The translations under genes were made by a program, and so were the position numbers. The notes under the pieces were generated by a model. That model did not search any database. It was not told the origin of the DNA and worked only from the letters and a program-made list of their open reading frames with translations. This document shows, piece by piece, positions 52,707 through 62,047 of a stretch of DNA of 64,000 nucleotides. Positions within the stretch are counted from its first letter, which is position 1; each line of letters opens with the position of its first letter. Origin of the DNA: CAWIMX01 sp963792785 (lineage in GTDB: Bacteria; Acidobacteriota; Vicinamibacteria; Vicinamibacterales; CAVVIG01); contig CAWBXO010000001.1 of assembly GCA_963792785.1 (NCBI GenBank), positions 1,364,001 through 1,428,000 of the forward strand. The letters run 5' to 3'.

Positions 52707-53098
52707 GACTCTTTCGCTTCCCCGGCGCAGTCAGGCGAGACCCAGCGGTCGAGACCTGGATGCACGAGCATCCGGGCGCACTTGGGACAATCGCGCAGCG
52801 TTGGCTCGAGGTCATGCGCGAGTGTGGAGACGATGTCCGGGAGCTGTTGCACGACGGCCATCCGACGGCGTGTGTCGCCGACGCGGCATTCGCCTACGTC
52901 AACGTTTTCACCGCTCACGTCAATGTCGGATTCTTCCAGGGCGCCGCGATCGCCGATCCAGAGGGCCTGCTGGAAGGCACGGGCACGTTCATGCGCCACG
53001 TGAAACTCGAGCCCGGCCGTAACATCGATGCCGGGGCTTTGACGAGGCTGATCGAAGCTGCATACACTGATATGAAGGAGCGTTTGAAGGCGGAATAG
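52691..53098 (+). CDS. DUF1801-like hypothetical protein
   Basis: A 135-residue soluble protein with RRDPAVETWMHEHPGALGTI, MRECGDDVRELLHDGHPTAC and GFFQGAAIADPEGLLEGTGT, matching small DUF1801-like proteins in soil bacteria that carry the GxxxxMRHVKL motif near the end (TFMRHVKLEPGRNIDAGALT). The ATG at 52691 lies in the half attC-like site. Function unknown; no catalytic motif is evident. Confidence 0.75.
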   Translation: MGPTRRLFRFPGAVRRDPAVETWMHEHPGALGTIAQRWLEVMRECGDDVRELLHDGHPTACVADAAFAYVNVFTAHVNVGFFQGAAIADPEGLLEGTGTFMRHVKLEPGRNIDAGALTRLIEAAYTDMKERLKAE

Positions 53099-53109
53099 GA
53101 GATGGCCCG

Positions 53110-53580
53110 GTGTACGTGACGTCCGTTCCCGAAGCAGTCTGGTTCTTCAACACGCGCGTGACGATTCGAGTGCCTCACACGGCCGGAACGGATACGTTGA
53201 GTATCCTCGAGCATCACGGGCCCGCCGGGGATTCTCCGCCGCAGCACATTCACCTCAACGAAGACGAAGTGTTCCACGTGTTGACGGGTGCGTTCCGTTT
53301 TCGCGTGGCCGACAACGAGGTCGAGTTGGCGGCAGGACAGTGGCTGCTCGTGCCCAAGGGCGTTCCGCATTCCTATCTCGTCACGTCGCCCGGCGGGGGG
53401 CGATGGCTGACGGTGACGAGTCACACCGATTTCGAGCGCTTCGTTCGGGCGATCGGGCGCCCTGCCCTCGGGCCCGACTTGCCCGAGCCCACCGGTCCTC
53501 CCACGCCGGCCCAGGTGGCGGAGGTGGCCAAGGTGGCGGAACGATGTGGCATCCAGCTCGTCGGACCGCCATTACATTAG
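53110..53580 (+). CDS. Cupin domain protein
   Basis: A 156-residue protein with a single conserved cupin barrel. PPQHIHLNEDEVFHVLTGAF is the first cupin motif, with His, His and Glu metal ligands, and GQWLLVPKGVPHSYLVTSPG the second, with the last His. It starts with GTG at 53110, eleven bases after the previous stop. Quercetinase-like and sugar-binding cupins share this fold. Specific substrate unknown. It may be the last gene of the accessory stretch. Confidence 0.85.
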   Translation: MYVTSVPEAVWFFNTRVTIRVPHTAGTDTLSILEHHGPAGDSPPQHIHLNEDEVFHVLTGAFRFRVADNEVELAAGQWLLVPKGVPHSYLVTSPGGGRWLTVTSHTDFERFVRAIGRPALGPDLPEPTGPPTPAQVAEVAKVAERCGIQLVGPPLH

Positions 53581-53612
53581 AAGACCACGGCACGCCGCTA
53601 TACTGAGCGCCT

Positions 53613-53786
53613 ATGCACTTCAACCCCCGCGCGCTCGTGATTCTCGTCGCCTTCGCCGCGCTGGTCGTCCTGGCGACCACGTCGGACGGCGGGAACTGGT
53701 TCCACGCCGGCGAGGCCGCCGCCACGCTCGGGATCGCGGCCGGGCTGGCGGGGCTGCTCACGCCCGGCCGATGGCGCGCCCGCTGA
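53613..53786 (+). CDS. Small membrane protein
   Basis: A 57-residue ORF with an N-terminal helix (ALVILVAFAALVVLATTS) and a second hydrophobic segment (AATLGIAAGLAGLL) ending in a basic tail. It is too short for standard cut-offs, but TATACT at 53599-53604 could be a -10 box 9 bases before the ATG, and the reading is uninterrupted with biased codon use. Family not known. Confidence 0.5.
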   Translation: MHFNPRALVILVAFAALVVLATTSDGGNWFHAGEAAATLGIAAGLAGLLTPGRWRAR

Positions 53787-53824
53787 AGTAAGATACGCGG
53801 GTCTGTTCGCCACGGAGGTCCGCA

Positions 53825-54277
53825 ATGCGTCTTGTGTCCGCGTGCGCCGCGTCCCTGGTTCTCGCCGCTGCCGCCGTCGCCTTCGCCCAGACGGCCACCT
53901 ACTCCGGCTACGCTTACCCCGACTGCTCGCCGGCCGACGGCCGCGCCGTGCGCGTCGTGCTCGTGCAGGGCGCCGTGCCGGCCGGCATCCCGGATCGCAT
54001 GCCGCGGCCCTCGATCGACGTGCTGGTGAACGCCGACATGGACACGGCGATCGCGCACCCGATCGCGATCGCGCCCGAGGCCGTGCCGGCCAACGCCGTG
54101 GCCAGGTCGTGCCCGGTCGTGGGCAGCTGCGCCGCCGCGAAGTCGGGCACGCTCTCGCTCATGCGCGGCGCCGACGGCGCGCTGACCGGTGCGTTCAAGG
54201 CGCAATGGGGGAACACGCCGGAACGCGAAGGCAAATTCTCGATCGAGTGGCGCGACCGAACTGTGTCGTGCGGGTAG
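53825..54277 (+). CDS. Secreted hypothetical protein
   Basis: A 150-residue exported protein. The signal peptide (1-21, ending AFAQ) is followed by a beta-rich domain with ATYSGYAYPDCSPADGRAVR and a four-cysteine pattern (DCS, SCP, SCA and a final SCG), suggesting two disulphides. GGAGG lies 8 bases before the ATG. It is convergent with the Lhr-type helicase gene by one base. No family recognised. Confidence 0.7.
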   Translation: MRLVSACAASLVLAAAAVAFAQTATYSGYAYPDCSPADGRAVRVVLVQGAVPAGIPDRMPRPSIDVLVNADMDTAIAHPIAIAPEAVPANAVARSCPVVGSCAAAKSGTLSLMRGADGALTGAFKAQWGNTPEREGKFSIEWRDRTVSCG

Positions 54278-54278
54278 G

Positions 54279-57200
54279 TCAGGACACCAGTTCGAGCGCG
54301 ACGCCGTCGCGGAAGGTGACGGCGCGCCCCGAGAGCGGCGCGACGCGCTCTCCCGGCACGAGAATCCCGATCAGGTTCAACGGATCCGCCGCCGCAATCG
54401 CGATCGCGCGGCCGTCTGGCGGCTCGTGCCGCGCGGCGCGCAGCGACTCCACCGCCGCGGGCAGCGCGTACTGCTCGCCCAGGAATCCCGCGACAAATCG
54501 TCCACCGCGAATTTCACCGCGATCCTCGAGCCGGCGGAACGCGATCAGCAGCTCGCGCCAGCGCGGGATCACGGACTCGCGGGCGAGCACCTCGCGGAAC
54601 ACGACGCCGTAGCGCGTCAACAGCATCCAGCACGCCGCCTCGACGGCGGCGGCCTTCGCGTCGGCCGACGCGGACGCCTCCGGCGGATGCAAGAGCGCCC
54701 ACCGCCCGGCGCTGTGCCGCGGGCGCGAGACGCGCCCGCTCCCCTGCCCCGCGCGCCGCTTCGGATCGATCAGCGCGCGCAGGTTGTCGAAGCCGTCCGC
54801 GGTCACGATCCCCGCCGCCACGAGCTCCCACAGGCCGGTCTCCACCTCGGACTTCAACCGCCCGCTCGCGCGGACGATGTCGGGGAAGAACGATGCGCCG
54901 TGCGTCTTCAACATGCCGAGCACGTCGCGCGCCGCGGGGCTGAGCGCGCGCGCGTCATCGTCTCCGTCTGTGGGATCCGGCTTCAGCCGGATTGGCGCCG
55001 CCGCCATCCAGCCGGCATCGTCGCGCACGAAGAACGTGATCGGCGCCGCGCTCGTCGGCACGACGCGCCGCGTGCGCTCGGCGGCGCCCGCGAGCGTGGC
55101 GGGATGCGGCGAGAGCCGGCCCCAGCCGACCGCGCCGGTGAGGCACAGCCGATCGAGCATCTCGGGCTCGTAGGTCGTCATGCGGCGCGCGAGGATCTGC
55201 CGCTCCCAGGCGCTCGCCGGCGCCTCGAAGCCCTGGAGCTGCCCGATCGCCTGCAGTAATCCGCGCTCGCCGATGAGGCCGGAGCCCGGCGCCGCGTGCT
55301 GCCAGCGCAGCAGCCAGCGCATGAACTGCGCGGCGGTGACGGGCTCGATCTCGCGGCGGAGCCGGCCGACCGTGAGGCGGTGGATGCGGGCGAGGAGGCG
55401 GCGGTCGCACCATTCGTCGGCGGACCTGAAGGTCCGCCCTACGCCAGAATCGGTGAATTGTCCGCGGAGGATCGCGCCGGTGCCTTCGAGGCGCAGCAGC
55501 GTGTCGTCGATCGTCGCGGGAGGCAGGCCGAGCCGCGCCGCCAGCGACGCCGCATCCGTCGGGCCGAGGTGCTGCATCCACCCAAGCACCATCGCGGCGC
55601 GCCCATCGTCCGCGGACGGATCGCCGCGCTCGACCGCCGGCAGTTCCGCGTCGAAGCGCGCGTCCGGGAAGATCGCCATGAAAGTGCGGGCGCGCTCGGC
55701 CGGCACGAAGTAGCGGCGGCCGTCGACGTTCGCCGTCGCCACGCGGTTCGCGGACGCGAGCGCGTCGAGGAGCCCGCGCCACTCGTCGATCGACGCGGCC
55801 AGCCCGGACACATCCGGCAGCGCGATGAGGCTCAGCATCGCGTCGTGCAGCTCATCGGCGTCGCGGACGTCGGGCCAGGCCTGCGCGCGCACCTCCGCGA
55901 TTGCCTCCGGATCGAGGCGCCCCACGTCCGACGCGACGGACCCGGGCAAAGTGCGACGCATTTCCACGGCCCGCGCCCGCCGCTCCTCGAGCGGGGCATC
56001 GTCCAGATAGGCGAACGGGTTGGCGTTCAGGATCTCGTGCGAGAACACGGACGGCACGGCCGTGTCGGCGGCGACGCAGCGGATTTCGCCGGCGTCGATC
56101 CTCCGCAGCACGTCGCGCAGGCCCTCGATGTCCATCGCCTCGGTGAGCGCGTCCTTCATCACCTCCCGGACAAGGGGATGATCCGGAATGCGCAGCTCGC
56201 CCTCGAGGTTCTCCGGGCACGCGGCGGCGTCGGGGAACACGGCCGCCAGCAGATCGTCCGCCCGCATGCGCTGAATGTTCGGCGGCACGCGGCGGCCGCC
56301 CTGGAACCGCAGCAGCACGAGCGCGCGCGACGCGTTCCACCGCCACCGCGCGCCGAAGATCGGCGACGGCAGCACGGCCTGCTCGAGCACGTGCGCGACG
56401 GAGTTGGGTGACAGGAACTGGAAGACGTCCGCGAGCGGGAAGCTGTGCTGCTCGGCCAGCGAGATGTTCAGGCCGTTGTCGGTCGCCGCGGCCTGCAGCT
56501 CGAGGTTGAACGAGCGGCAGAAGCGCTTCCGCAGGGCGAGCCCCCACGCCTTATTGATCCGCCCGCCGAACGGCGCGTGGATCACGAGCTGCATCCCACC
56601 GCCCTCGTCGAAGAACCGCTCCGCCACCACGGTGTCGAGCGTCGGGACGGCGCCGAGGACCGCCCGGCCCTCGACGATGTAGGCGACGAGCTGTTCGGCC
56701 GCCGATACGTCGAGGCCGCACGCGTGCTGCGTCCACGTCGATGCCGCCTGCGCCCGCGGGTCGTCTCTCAGGGCGCCGCCCGGCGCCAGGCCGGACGTCA
56801 TCTCGTCGACCCTCCGCCGCAAATCCGCGACCTGCTGCGACAGCTCCATGGTGCGCGCGGGCGCCTCGCCCACCCAGAACGGAATGTTCGGCGCCGCGCC
56901 GTGCGCGTCCTCGACGAGCACCTTCCCCGCCTGCACGCGGCGGATGCGCCAGGAGGCGTTGCCGAGCAGCATGACGTCGCCTCGCATGCTCTCGACGGCG
57001 AAGTCTTCGTCCACCGTGCCGACGACGATCCCCTCCGGCTCCGAGACGACGGTGTAGAGCGCCGTGTCGGGAATCGCGCCGCCGCCGGTGATCGCGGCGA
57101 GGCGCGCGCCGCGCCGGCCCTTGAGCCGGCCGTTCACGCGGTCGTAGTGCAGGTAGGTTCCGAACCGGCCCCGCCGCGCCGCGATGCCCTCGGCGAGCAT

Positions 57201-58547
57201 GTCGACGATCTCGTCGAACGCCTCACGCGGCAAATCTCGGTACGGGTGCGCGCGGCGCAGGAGATCGAACAGGTCGTCGGCCTGCCACTCGTCGGCGGCG
57301 CACGCCGCGACGATCTGCTGCGCGAGGATGTCCATCGGCCGCTCGGGAACGATCAGCCGGTCGAGATCGCCCGTGCGCATCGCCCGCACGAGCGCGGCGC
57401 ATTCGACGAGCTCGTCGCGTGTCGCGGGAAACAGCCGGCCCTTCGGAATCGCGCCCTGCCAGTGGCCGGCGCGGCCGACGCGCTGCCAGGCGACCGAAAT
57501 CGACCGCGGCGACCCGATCAGGCACACGAGGTCGACGGCGCCGATGTCGATGCCGAGCTCGAGCGACGCCGTGGCGACGAGCACGCGGATCTCGCCGGCC
57601 TTGAGGCGCTGCTCGGCCGCCAGGCGGATCTTGCGGGATAGGCTGCCGTGATGCGTGGCGACATGCTCGGCGCCGACGCGGCCCGCCAGGTTGTGGGCGA
57701 GGCGCTCGGCCATGCGGCGCGTGTTCACGAACACCAGCGTCGATCGATGCTCGGCGACGAGGGCGCCGATGCGGTCGTACGTGTCTTCCCACTGCTCGTG
57801 GGTCGCGACGGGCCCGAGCTCCCCCGGCGGCGTCTCGATCGCAAGATCGACCGCGCGCTGGTGGCCGATCGGCACGATCGCCGGCCGCGGCCGGCCGGCG
57901 CCGCCGAGGAAGTCGGCGACGAGCTCGATCGGACGCTGCGTGGCCGAGAGGCCGATCCGCTGCGGCCGCGCCTCAACCAGGGCATCGAGCCGCTCGAGCG
58001 ACAGCGCGAGATGGGCGCCGCGCTTGTCGTCGGCGACGGCGTGGATCTCGTCCACGATCACGGTCCGCACCGAGCGCAGCGTCTCGCGGCTCTTCCCCGC
58101 CGTCAGCAGGATGTAGAGCGACTCGGGCGTCGTGACCAGGATGTGCGGCGGGTGCCGGAGCAGCTTGCGCCGCTCGGCCGCCAGCGTGTCGCCGGTGCGG
58201 ACGGCGGCGCGCACCTCGGGCATCTGGACGCCGCGCGCGCGCGCGAGCTCCAGGATTTCTCCGAGCGGCGTCTCGAGGTTCTTGTGGACGTCGTTGCCGA
58301 GGGCCTTGAGCGGCGAGATGTAGACGACCTCGGTCCGATCGGCGAGCTCGCCCGCGATCGCCTGGCGCACCAGCTGGTCGATGCACACGAGGAACGCCGC
58401 CAGCGTCTTGCCCGATCCCGTGGGCGCGGAGACGAGCGTATCGCCGCCGGAGAGGATCGACGGCCAGCCGCGCGCCTGCGGCTCGGTGGGCGCGCCGAAG
58501 CGGGCCTCGAACCACTCGCGCACGATCGGATGCGCCCAGGCGAGCAT
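54279..58547 (-). CDS. lhr: Lhr-type long helicase
   Basis: A 1422-residue SF2 helicase of the Lhr family, which unwinds DNA/DNA and DNA/RNA duplexes in repair. Walker A SAPTGSGKT, DEIH box (VIVDEIHAVADDKRGAHLAL), motif III LSATQRP, motif VI RVGRAGHWQGAIPKG, then the winged-helix Lhr core (to about 870) and a long Lhr C-terminal domain with the protein-partner region. The C-terminal part contains in-frame copies of two repeats (54975-54992 and 55419-55438), in variable surface positions. The ATG at 58547 gives a standard start. Confidence 0.93.
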   Translation of the reverse strand: MLAWAHPIVREWFEARFGAPTEPQARGWPSILSGGDTLVSAPTGSGKTLAAFLVCIDQLVRQAIAGELADRTEVVYISPLKALGNDVHKNLETPLGEILELARARGVQMPEVRAAVRTGDTLAAERRKLLRHPPHILVTTPESLYILLTAGKSRETLRSVRTVIVDEIHAVADDKRGAHLALSLERLDALVEARPQRIGLSATQRPIELVADFLGGAGRPRPAIVPIGHQRAVDLAIETPPGELGPVATHEQWEDTYDRIGALVAEHRSTLVFVNTRRMAERLAHNLAGRVGAEHVATHHGSLSRKIRLAAEQRLKAGEIRVLVATASLELGIDIGAVDLVCLIGSPRSISVAWQRVGRAGHWQGAIPKGRLFPATRDELVECAALVRAMRTGDLDRLIVPERPMDILAQQIVAACAADEWQADDLFDLLRRAHPYRDLPREAFDEIVDMLAEGIAARRGRFGTYLHYDRVNGRLKGRRGARLAAITGGGAIPDTALYTVVSEPEGIVVGTVDEDFAVESMRGDVMLLGNASWRIRRVQAGKVLVEDAHGAAPNIPFWVGEAPARTMELSQQVADLRRRVDEMTSGLAPGGALRDDPRAQAASTWTQHACGLDVSAAEQLVAYIVEGRAVLGAVPTLDTVVAERFFDEGGGMQLVIHAPFGGRINKAWGLALRKRFCRSFNLELQAAATDNGLNISLAEQHSFPLADVFQFLSPNSVAHVLEQAVLPSPIFGARWRWNASRALVLLRFQGGRRVPPNIQRMRADDLLAAVFPDAAACPENLEGELRIPDHPLVREVMKDALTEAMDIEGLRDVLRRIDAGEIRCVAADTAVPSVFSHEILNANPFAYLDDAPLEERRARAVEMRRTLPGSVASDVGRLDPEAIAEVRAQAWPDVRDADELHDAMLSLIALPDVSGLAASIDEWRGLLDALASANRVATANVDGRRYFVPAERARTFMAIFPDARFDAELPAVERGDPSADDGRAAMVLGWMQHLGPTDAASLAARLGLPPATIDDTLLRLEGTGAILRGQFTDSGVGRTFRSADEWCDRRLLARIHRLTVGRLRREIEPVTAAQFMRWLLRWQHAAPGSGLIGERGLLQAIGQLQGFEAPASAWERQILARRMTTYEPEMLDRLCLTGAVGWGRLSPHPATLAGAAERTRRVVPTSAAPITFFVRDDAGWMAAAPIRLKPDPTDGDDDARALSPAARDVLGMLKTHGASFFPDIVRASGRLKSEVETGLWELVAAGIVTADGFDNLRALIDPKRRAGQGSGRVSRPRHSAGRWALLHPPEASASADAKAAAVEAACWMLLTRYGVVFREVLARESVIPRWRELLIAFRRLEDRGEIRGGRFVAGFLGEQYALPAAVESLRAARHEPPDGRAIAIAAADPLNLIGILVPGERVAPLSGRAVTFRDGVALELVS
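54975..54992. repeat. In-frame CCGGCTGAAGCCGG palindrome, reverse orientation
   Basis: ATCCGGCTTCAGCCGGAT in the helicase gene, read on the coding strand as part of APIRLKPDPTDGDD. It lies in the C-terminal domain and keeps the frame open. Confidence 0.85.
55419..55438. repeat. In-frame GGCGGACC...GGTCCGCC palindrome
   Basis: GGCGGACCTGAAGGTCCGCC, followed by CTACG, is the same family as the two copies in the VWA-flanking duplication (48670-48688 and 48905-48923). Here it lies within the helicase coding frame and encodes part of GRTFRSADEWC without stopping translation. Confidence 0.85.
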
Positions 58548-58597
58548 CCTCTCAGCTTACCTGAAGGGGCGTGCTAACATCCCCTCCCCGAACCGCC

Positions 58598-59638
58598 ATG
58601 TCCGCGCCAGACATCATCGACCTGCGCTCCGACACGGTCACCCGTCCGACCCCGGGCATGCGCAGGGCCATGTCCGCCGCGCCCGTCGGCGACGATCAGT
58701 TCGGCGAGGACCCCACGATCAATCTCCTGCAGGAGCGCATCGCCGCGCTTCTCGGGAAGGACACGGCCCTCTGGGTCCCGACCGGGACCATGGCCAACCA
58801 GATCGCGCTGCGCACGCTCACGCATCCCGGAGACGATGTGATCGTGAGCCAGGAGAGCCACGCGGTGTGGCACGAGGCGGGCGCGTCGGCGGCGAACGCG
58901 GGCGTGCAGTTCACGCCGATCGGGGCGAAGGGCGTCTTCACGGCCGACGGGCTCGCGGCCGCCGCGAAGCCGCGCGGCCACGTCACGTATCCGCCGACCA
59001 CGCTCGTCGAGATCGAGAACACCCACAATCGCGCCGGGGGCGTCGTCTTTCCGCAGGACGAGGCCGCGCGCGTCGGCGCCGCGGCCGCCGGGCGCGGGAT
59101 CGCCACGTACCTCGACGGCGCGCGCCTGTGGAACGCGGCGGTCGCGTCGGGGCGATCCGTCGCCGAGCTCGCCGCGCCGTTCGACCTCGTCTCGGTCGCC
59201 CTGTCGAAGGGCCTGGGCGCACCGGGCGGATCGGTGCTCGCGGGCGCGGGCGACATCATCTCGCGCGCGCATCGGCAGCGGCGGATGCTCGGCGGCGCGA
59301 TGCGGCAGGTCGGGATCTTCGCCGCGGCGGGACTTTACGCGCTCGACCACCACCTGCCACGGCTCGCCGAGGATCACCAGCACGCGCGCACGCTCGCCGA
59401 ATGCCTCGCCGCCGGCCGGCACGTGATCCTCGACAGGGAGACGGTCCAGACGAACATCCTGGTGTTCGACCTGGCGCCCGGGGCGCCCGACGCCGCCACC
59501 GTCGTCGCGCGCGCGCGGGAGCAGGGCGTGCTGCTCTTCGCCTTCGGCCCACGCCGGCTCCGCGTCGTCACGCACCTGGACGTGTCGGCCGACCAGGTGG
59601 CGCAGGCGGGCGACATTTTACGAACACTCATAGGATGA
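58598..59638 (+). CDS. Low-specificity L-threonine aldolase
   Basis: A 346-residue PLP enzyme that cleaves threonine or allo-threonine to glycine and acetaldehyde. DLRSDTVTRPTPGMRRAM is the N-terminal signature, YLDGARLWNA the PLP-binding Asp segment, and VSVALSKGLGAPGGSVLAG carries the Schiff-base Lys. The ATG at 58598 aligns the first signature at the correct distance. Its stop overlaps the ThuA gene start by 4 bases (ATGA). Confidence 0.93.
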   Translation: MSAPDIIDLRSDTVTRPTPGMRRAMSAAPVGDDQFGEDPTINLLQERIAALLGKDTALWVPTGTMANQIALRTLTHPGDDVIVSQESHAVWHEAGASAANAGVQFTPIGAKGVFTADGLAAAAKPRGHVTYPPTTLVEIENTHNRAGGVVFPQDEAARVGAAAAGRGIATYLDGARLWNAAVASGRSVAELAAPFDLVSVALSKGLGAPGGSVLAGAGDIISRAHRQRRMLGGAMRQVGIFAAAGLYALDHHLPRLAEDHQHARTLAECLAAGRHVILDRETVQTNILVFDLAPGAPDAATVVARAREQGVLLFAFGPRRLRVVTHLDVSADQVAQAGDILRTLIG

Positions 59639-60513
59639 CCCACATGTCACGACCTTCACGCGCATTTGCCGCCGCCGCACTCGTCGTCGGCCTGCTCGGC
59701 ACGTCGGTCGGCACGCAGCCGGCCCAGAAGAAGCTGCTCTTCCTCACCCACGCGGGGCTCTACAAGCACTCGAGCCTCGAGGTCGCGGAGACCGCCGTGC
59801 AGGAACTCGGCAAGACGCACGGCTTCGACGTGACGACGCTGGAGGGTTACAAGCAGCCGTCGGACGCGATCGACCTGTCGATCATCACGCCGGCATACTT
59901 GAACCAGTTCGACGGCGTGATGATGTTCACGAACGGCAACCTGCCGATGACCGACGCGCAGAAGCAGGCGCTGATCGACTACGTGAAAGCCGGCCACGGC
60001 CTCATCGGCGTGCACTCGGCGACGCTGACCTTCTACGACTATCCCGCGTTCGGCGAACTGCTGGGCGGCTACTACCTCCAGTCGATCATCCCGACGCGGC
60101 AGATCGCGCAGGGGCGGATCGGCGTGCTGAAGGTGGAGGATCAGAACCACCCGGCCACGCGCATGCTCGGACCGAGCTGGCCGATCGCGGAGGAGTTCTA
60201 CCTGCTGGGCACGAAGGTGTGGGACCCGGCGACGCCCACCGAGAACGTCTCCCAGGTAGGCCGCCTGCACATCCCGCTCGCGTTCTCGCGCGACCGCGTG
60301 CACGTGCTGCTCAGCCTCGACACCGAGCACATGGACATCACGGGGCTACCGGTCGTGAAGGGCGGCGACTACCCGCAGGCGTGGACGCACGAAGTGGATC
60401 GCGGCCGCGTGTTCTACACGACGCTCGGCCACCGCGACGAAACCTGGCGCGACGACCACGTGTTCCAGGCGTTCATCACCGGCGGGATCCGCTGGGCGCT
60501 CGGGCTCGAATAG
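59635..60513 (+). CDS. ThuA domain (trehalose-utilisation-like) protein
   Basis: A 292-residue exported protein. The signal peptide (about 1-27; ATG at 59644 is a possible later start) precedes a ThuA/glutamine-amidotransferase-like domain with LLFLTHAGLYKHSSLEVAET, FDGVMMFTNGNLPMTDAQKQ, GLIGVHSATLTFYDYPAFGE and RVFYTTLGHRDETWRDDHVF. ThuA proteins bind or modify sugars in trehalose and related catabolism. Translation-coupled to the threonine aldolase gene, an unusual pairing with no obvious pathway link. Confidence 0.9.
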   Translation: MTHMSRPSRAFAAAALVVGLLGTSVGTQPAQKKLLFLTHAGLYKHSSLEVAETAVQELGKTHGFDVTTLEGYKQPSDAIDLSIITPAYLNQFDGVMMFTNGNLPMTDAQKQALIDYVKAGHGLIGVHSATLTFYDYPAFGELLGGYYLQSIIPTRQIAQGRIGVLKVEDQNHPATRMLGPSWPIAEEFYLLGTKVWDPATPTENVSQVGRLHIPLAFSRDRVHVLLSLDTEHMDITGLPVVKGGDYPQAWTHEVDRGRVFYTTLGHRDETWRDDHVFQAFITGGIRWALGLE

Positions 60514-60530
60514 CTGCGACCCTGACTTCG

Positions 60531-60810
60531 CCACAGAGGCACAGAGGACACGGAGTTGTCTCTCAGTGATCTCTGCCTCAAATGCAACCACGAAGACGCG
60601 AAGGACACGAAGGCGTGTCGTGCAGTCGGCGTTCGCATGCGACCGGCCTGCGACGCAGGCCGGCGCGCGGTCGGACGAGACTGGTTCCCGCAAGCGCATC
60701 GGCAATCTGACGCTTGCGCGAACCGGTCTCGACCGGTCGCGCGGCCGCCTTCGGCGGCTCGCATCGAACGCCTCGCCACACGACCTCTGTACCCTCTGTG
60801 CCTCTGTGGC
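60531..60810. repeat. Composite inverted-repeat element with perfect 17-bp ends
   Basis: CCACAGAGGCACAGAGG (60531-60547) is exactly inverted at 60793-60809, framing 280 bases. Inside are GCAACCACGAAGACGCGAAG and a GCCGCCTTCGGCGGC core hairpin as in the elements at 35.8 and 41.9 kb. The element lies between convergent genes and holds no supported ORF; one frame is open but reads as arginine-rich shadow sequence. Confidence 0.9.
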
Positions 60811-60832
60811 AAAAGGCAAGAAGGCTGTGTGA

Positions 60833-62030
60833 TTACCTCAGCTCCAGCTTCGCAATCGTTTCGCGGTGAACTTCATCGGGGCCATCGGCGAAGCGGATCG
60901 TGCGCGTGTGGGCCCACGACATCGCGAGGCTGAAGTCGTCTGACACGCCGGCGCCGCCGTGGGCCTGGATGGCGCGGTCGAGCACGGCGAGCGCCATCCG
61001 CGGCACCACCACCTTGATCATCGCGATCTCGCGGCGCGCGGCCTTGTTCCCCGCCTTGTCCATCATGTCGGCCGCCTTGAGCGTGAGCAGGCGCGCCTGT
61101 TCGATCGCCATGCGCGACTCGGCAAGGTCCGCGCGGATGGTGCCCTGCTCGGCGAGCGTCTTGCCGAACGCCACGCGCGACTTCACCCGCGTCACCATGG
61201 CCTCGTGCGCGCGCTCGGCGACACCGATGAGGCGCATGCAGTGATGGATGCGCCCCGGGCCCAGGCGGCCCTGCGCGATCTCGAACCCGCGCCCCTCGCC
61301 GAGCAGCATGTTCGACGCCGGCACGCGCACGTTCTCGAACGTGATCTCCGCGTGCCCGTGCGGCGCATCGTCATAGCCGAAGACCGTGAGCATGCGGCGG
61401 ATGGTGACACCGGGCGCGTCCATCGGAATCAGGATCATGGATTGCTGCTTGTGCTTCTCGGCCTTCGGGTCGTTCTTGCCCATGAAGATCGCGATCGCGG
61501 CAGCGCGGGTCGCCCGCGCCCGAGATCCACCACTTGCGCCCGTTGATGACGTATTCGTCGCCCTTCCGCTCGATGCGCGCCTGGATGTTGGTGGCGTCGG
61601 ACGAGGCGACGTCCGGCTCGGTCATGGCGAAGCACGAACGGATCTCGCCGGCGAGCAGCGGTTCGAGCCAGCGCTGCTTCTGCTCGGGCGTGCCGTAGCG
61701 CACGAGCACTTCCATGTTGCCGGTGTCGGGCGCCGAGCAGTTGAACACTTCGGGCGCGAAGCGCGGCGAGCGGCCCATGATCTCGCAGAGCGGCGCGTAC
61801 TCCAGGTTGGTGAGGCCCGCGCCCAGCTCGCTTTCGGGCAGGAAGAGGTTCCACAACCCGGCCTTGCGCGCCTTCGGCTTCAGGTCCTCGATGATCTGGA
61901 GCGGCTGCCAGCGCTCGCCCTCGGCGAGCTGCCGCGCGAGTAGGGCCTCGTTCGGGTAAATGTGCTCGTCCATGAAGACCTGCACGCGCCGGCGCAGGCC
62001 CTCCACCTTGTCGGAGTAGTCGAAGTTCAT
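60833..62030 (-). CDS. Acyl-CoA dehydrogenase, with a one-base frameshift
   Basis: A full-length acyl-CoA dehydrogenase (about 398 residues once the frame is corrected), probably of the ACAD10/11-like branch. The N-terminal half (ATG at 62030) has RSCFAMTEPDVASSDATNIQ and KWWISGAGDPRC; the frame then shifts, because of one extra base at 61499, and resumes as FMGKNDPKAEKHKQQSMILI, GRLGPGRIHHCMRLIGVAER and the C-terminal IQAHGGAGVSDDFSLAMSWA. The clean resumption suggests a recent mutation or consensus error. It is divergent from the APH-type gene; in animals and other bacteria the two activities are linked (ACAD10), which supports a shared hydroxy-acyl-CoA pathway. Confidence 0.88.
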
Positions 62031-62047
62031 GGCGCGCATGATAGCGT

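Larger units (their letters stand above)
49293..53098 (+). mobile_element. Putative integron gene-cassette array without integrase
   Basis: Small unrelated genes are separated by attC-like sites: a lone GTTAGGC box at 49293, full sites at 50041-50124 and 51586-51654, and a half site at 52677-52706. Reading frames end within 11 bases of, or inside, the R'' boxes, as cassette genes do. Three genes are indel-disrupted and no integrase gene or attI is seen. The array sits after a duplicated, repeat-rich segment and before ordinary core genes. The right border is uncertain; it could extend to the cupin gene ending at 53580. Confidence 0.6.

Noticed and set aside
60566..60832. 88-codon ORF inside the 60.5-kb inverted repeat
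   Set aside because: Arginine-rich reading of a repeat element; its frame is not conserved in the sister elements.
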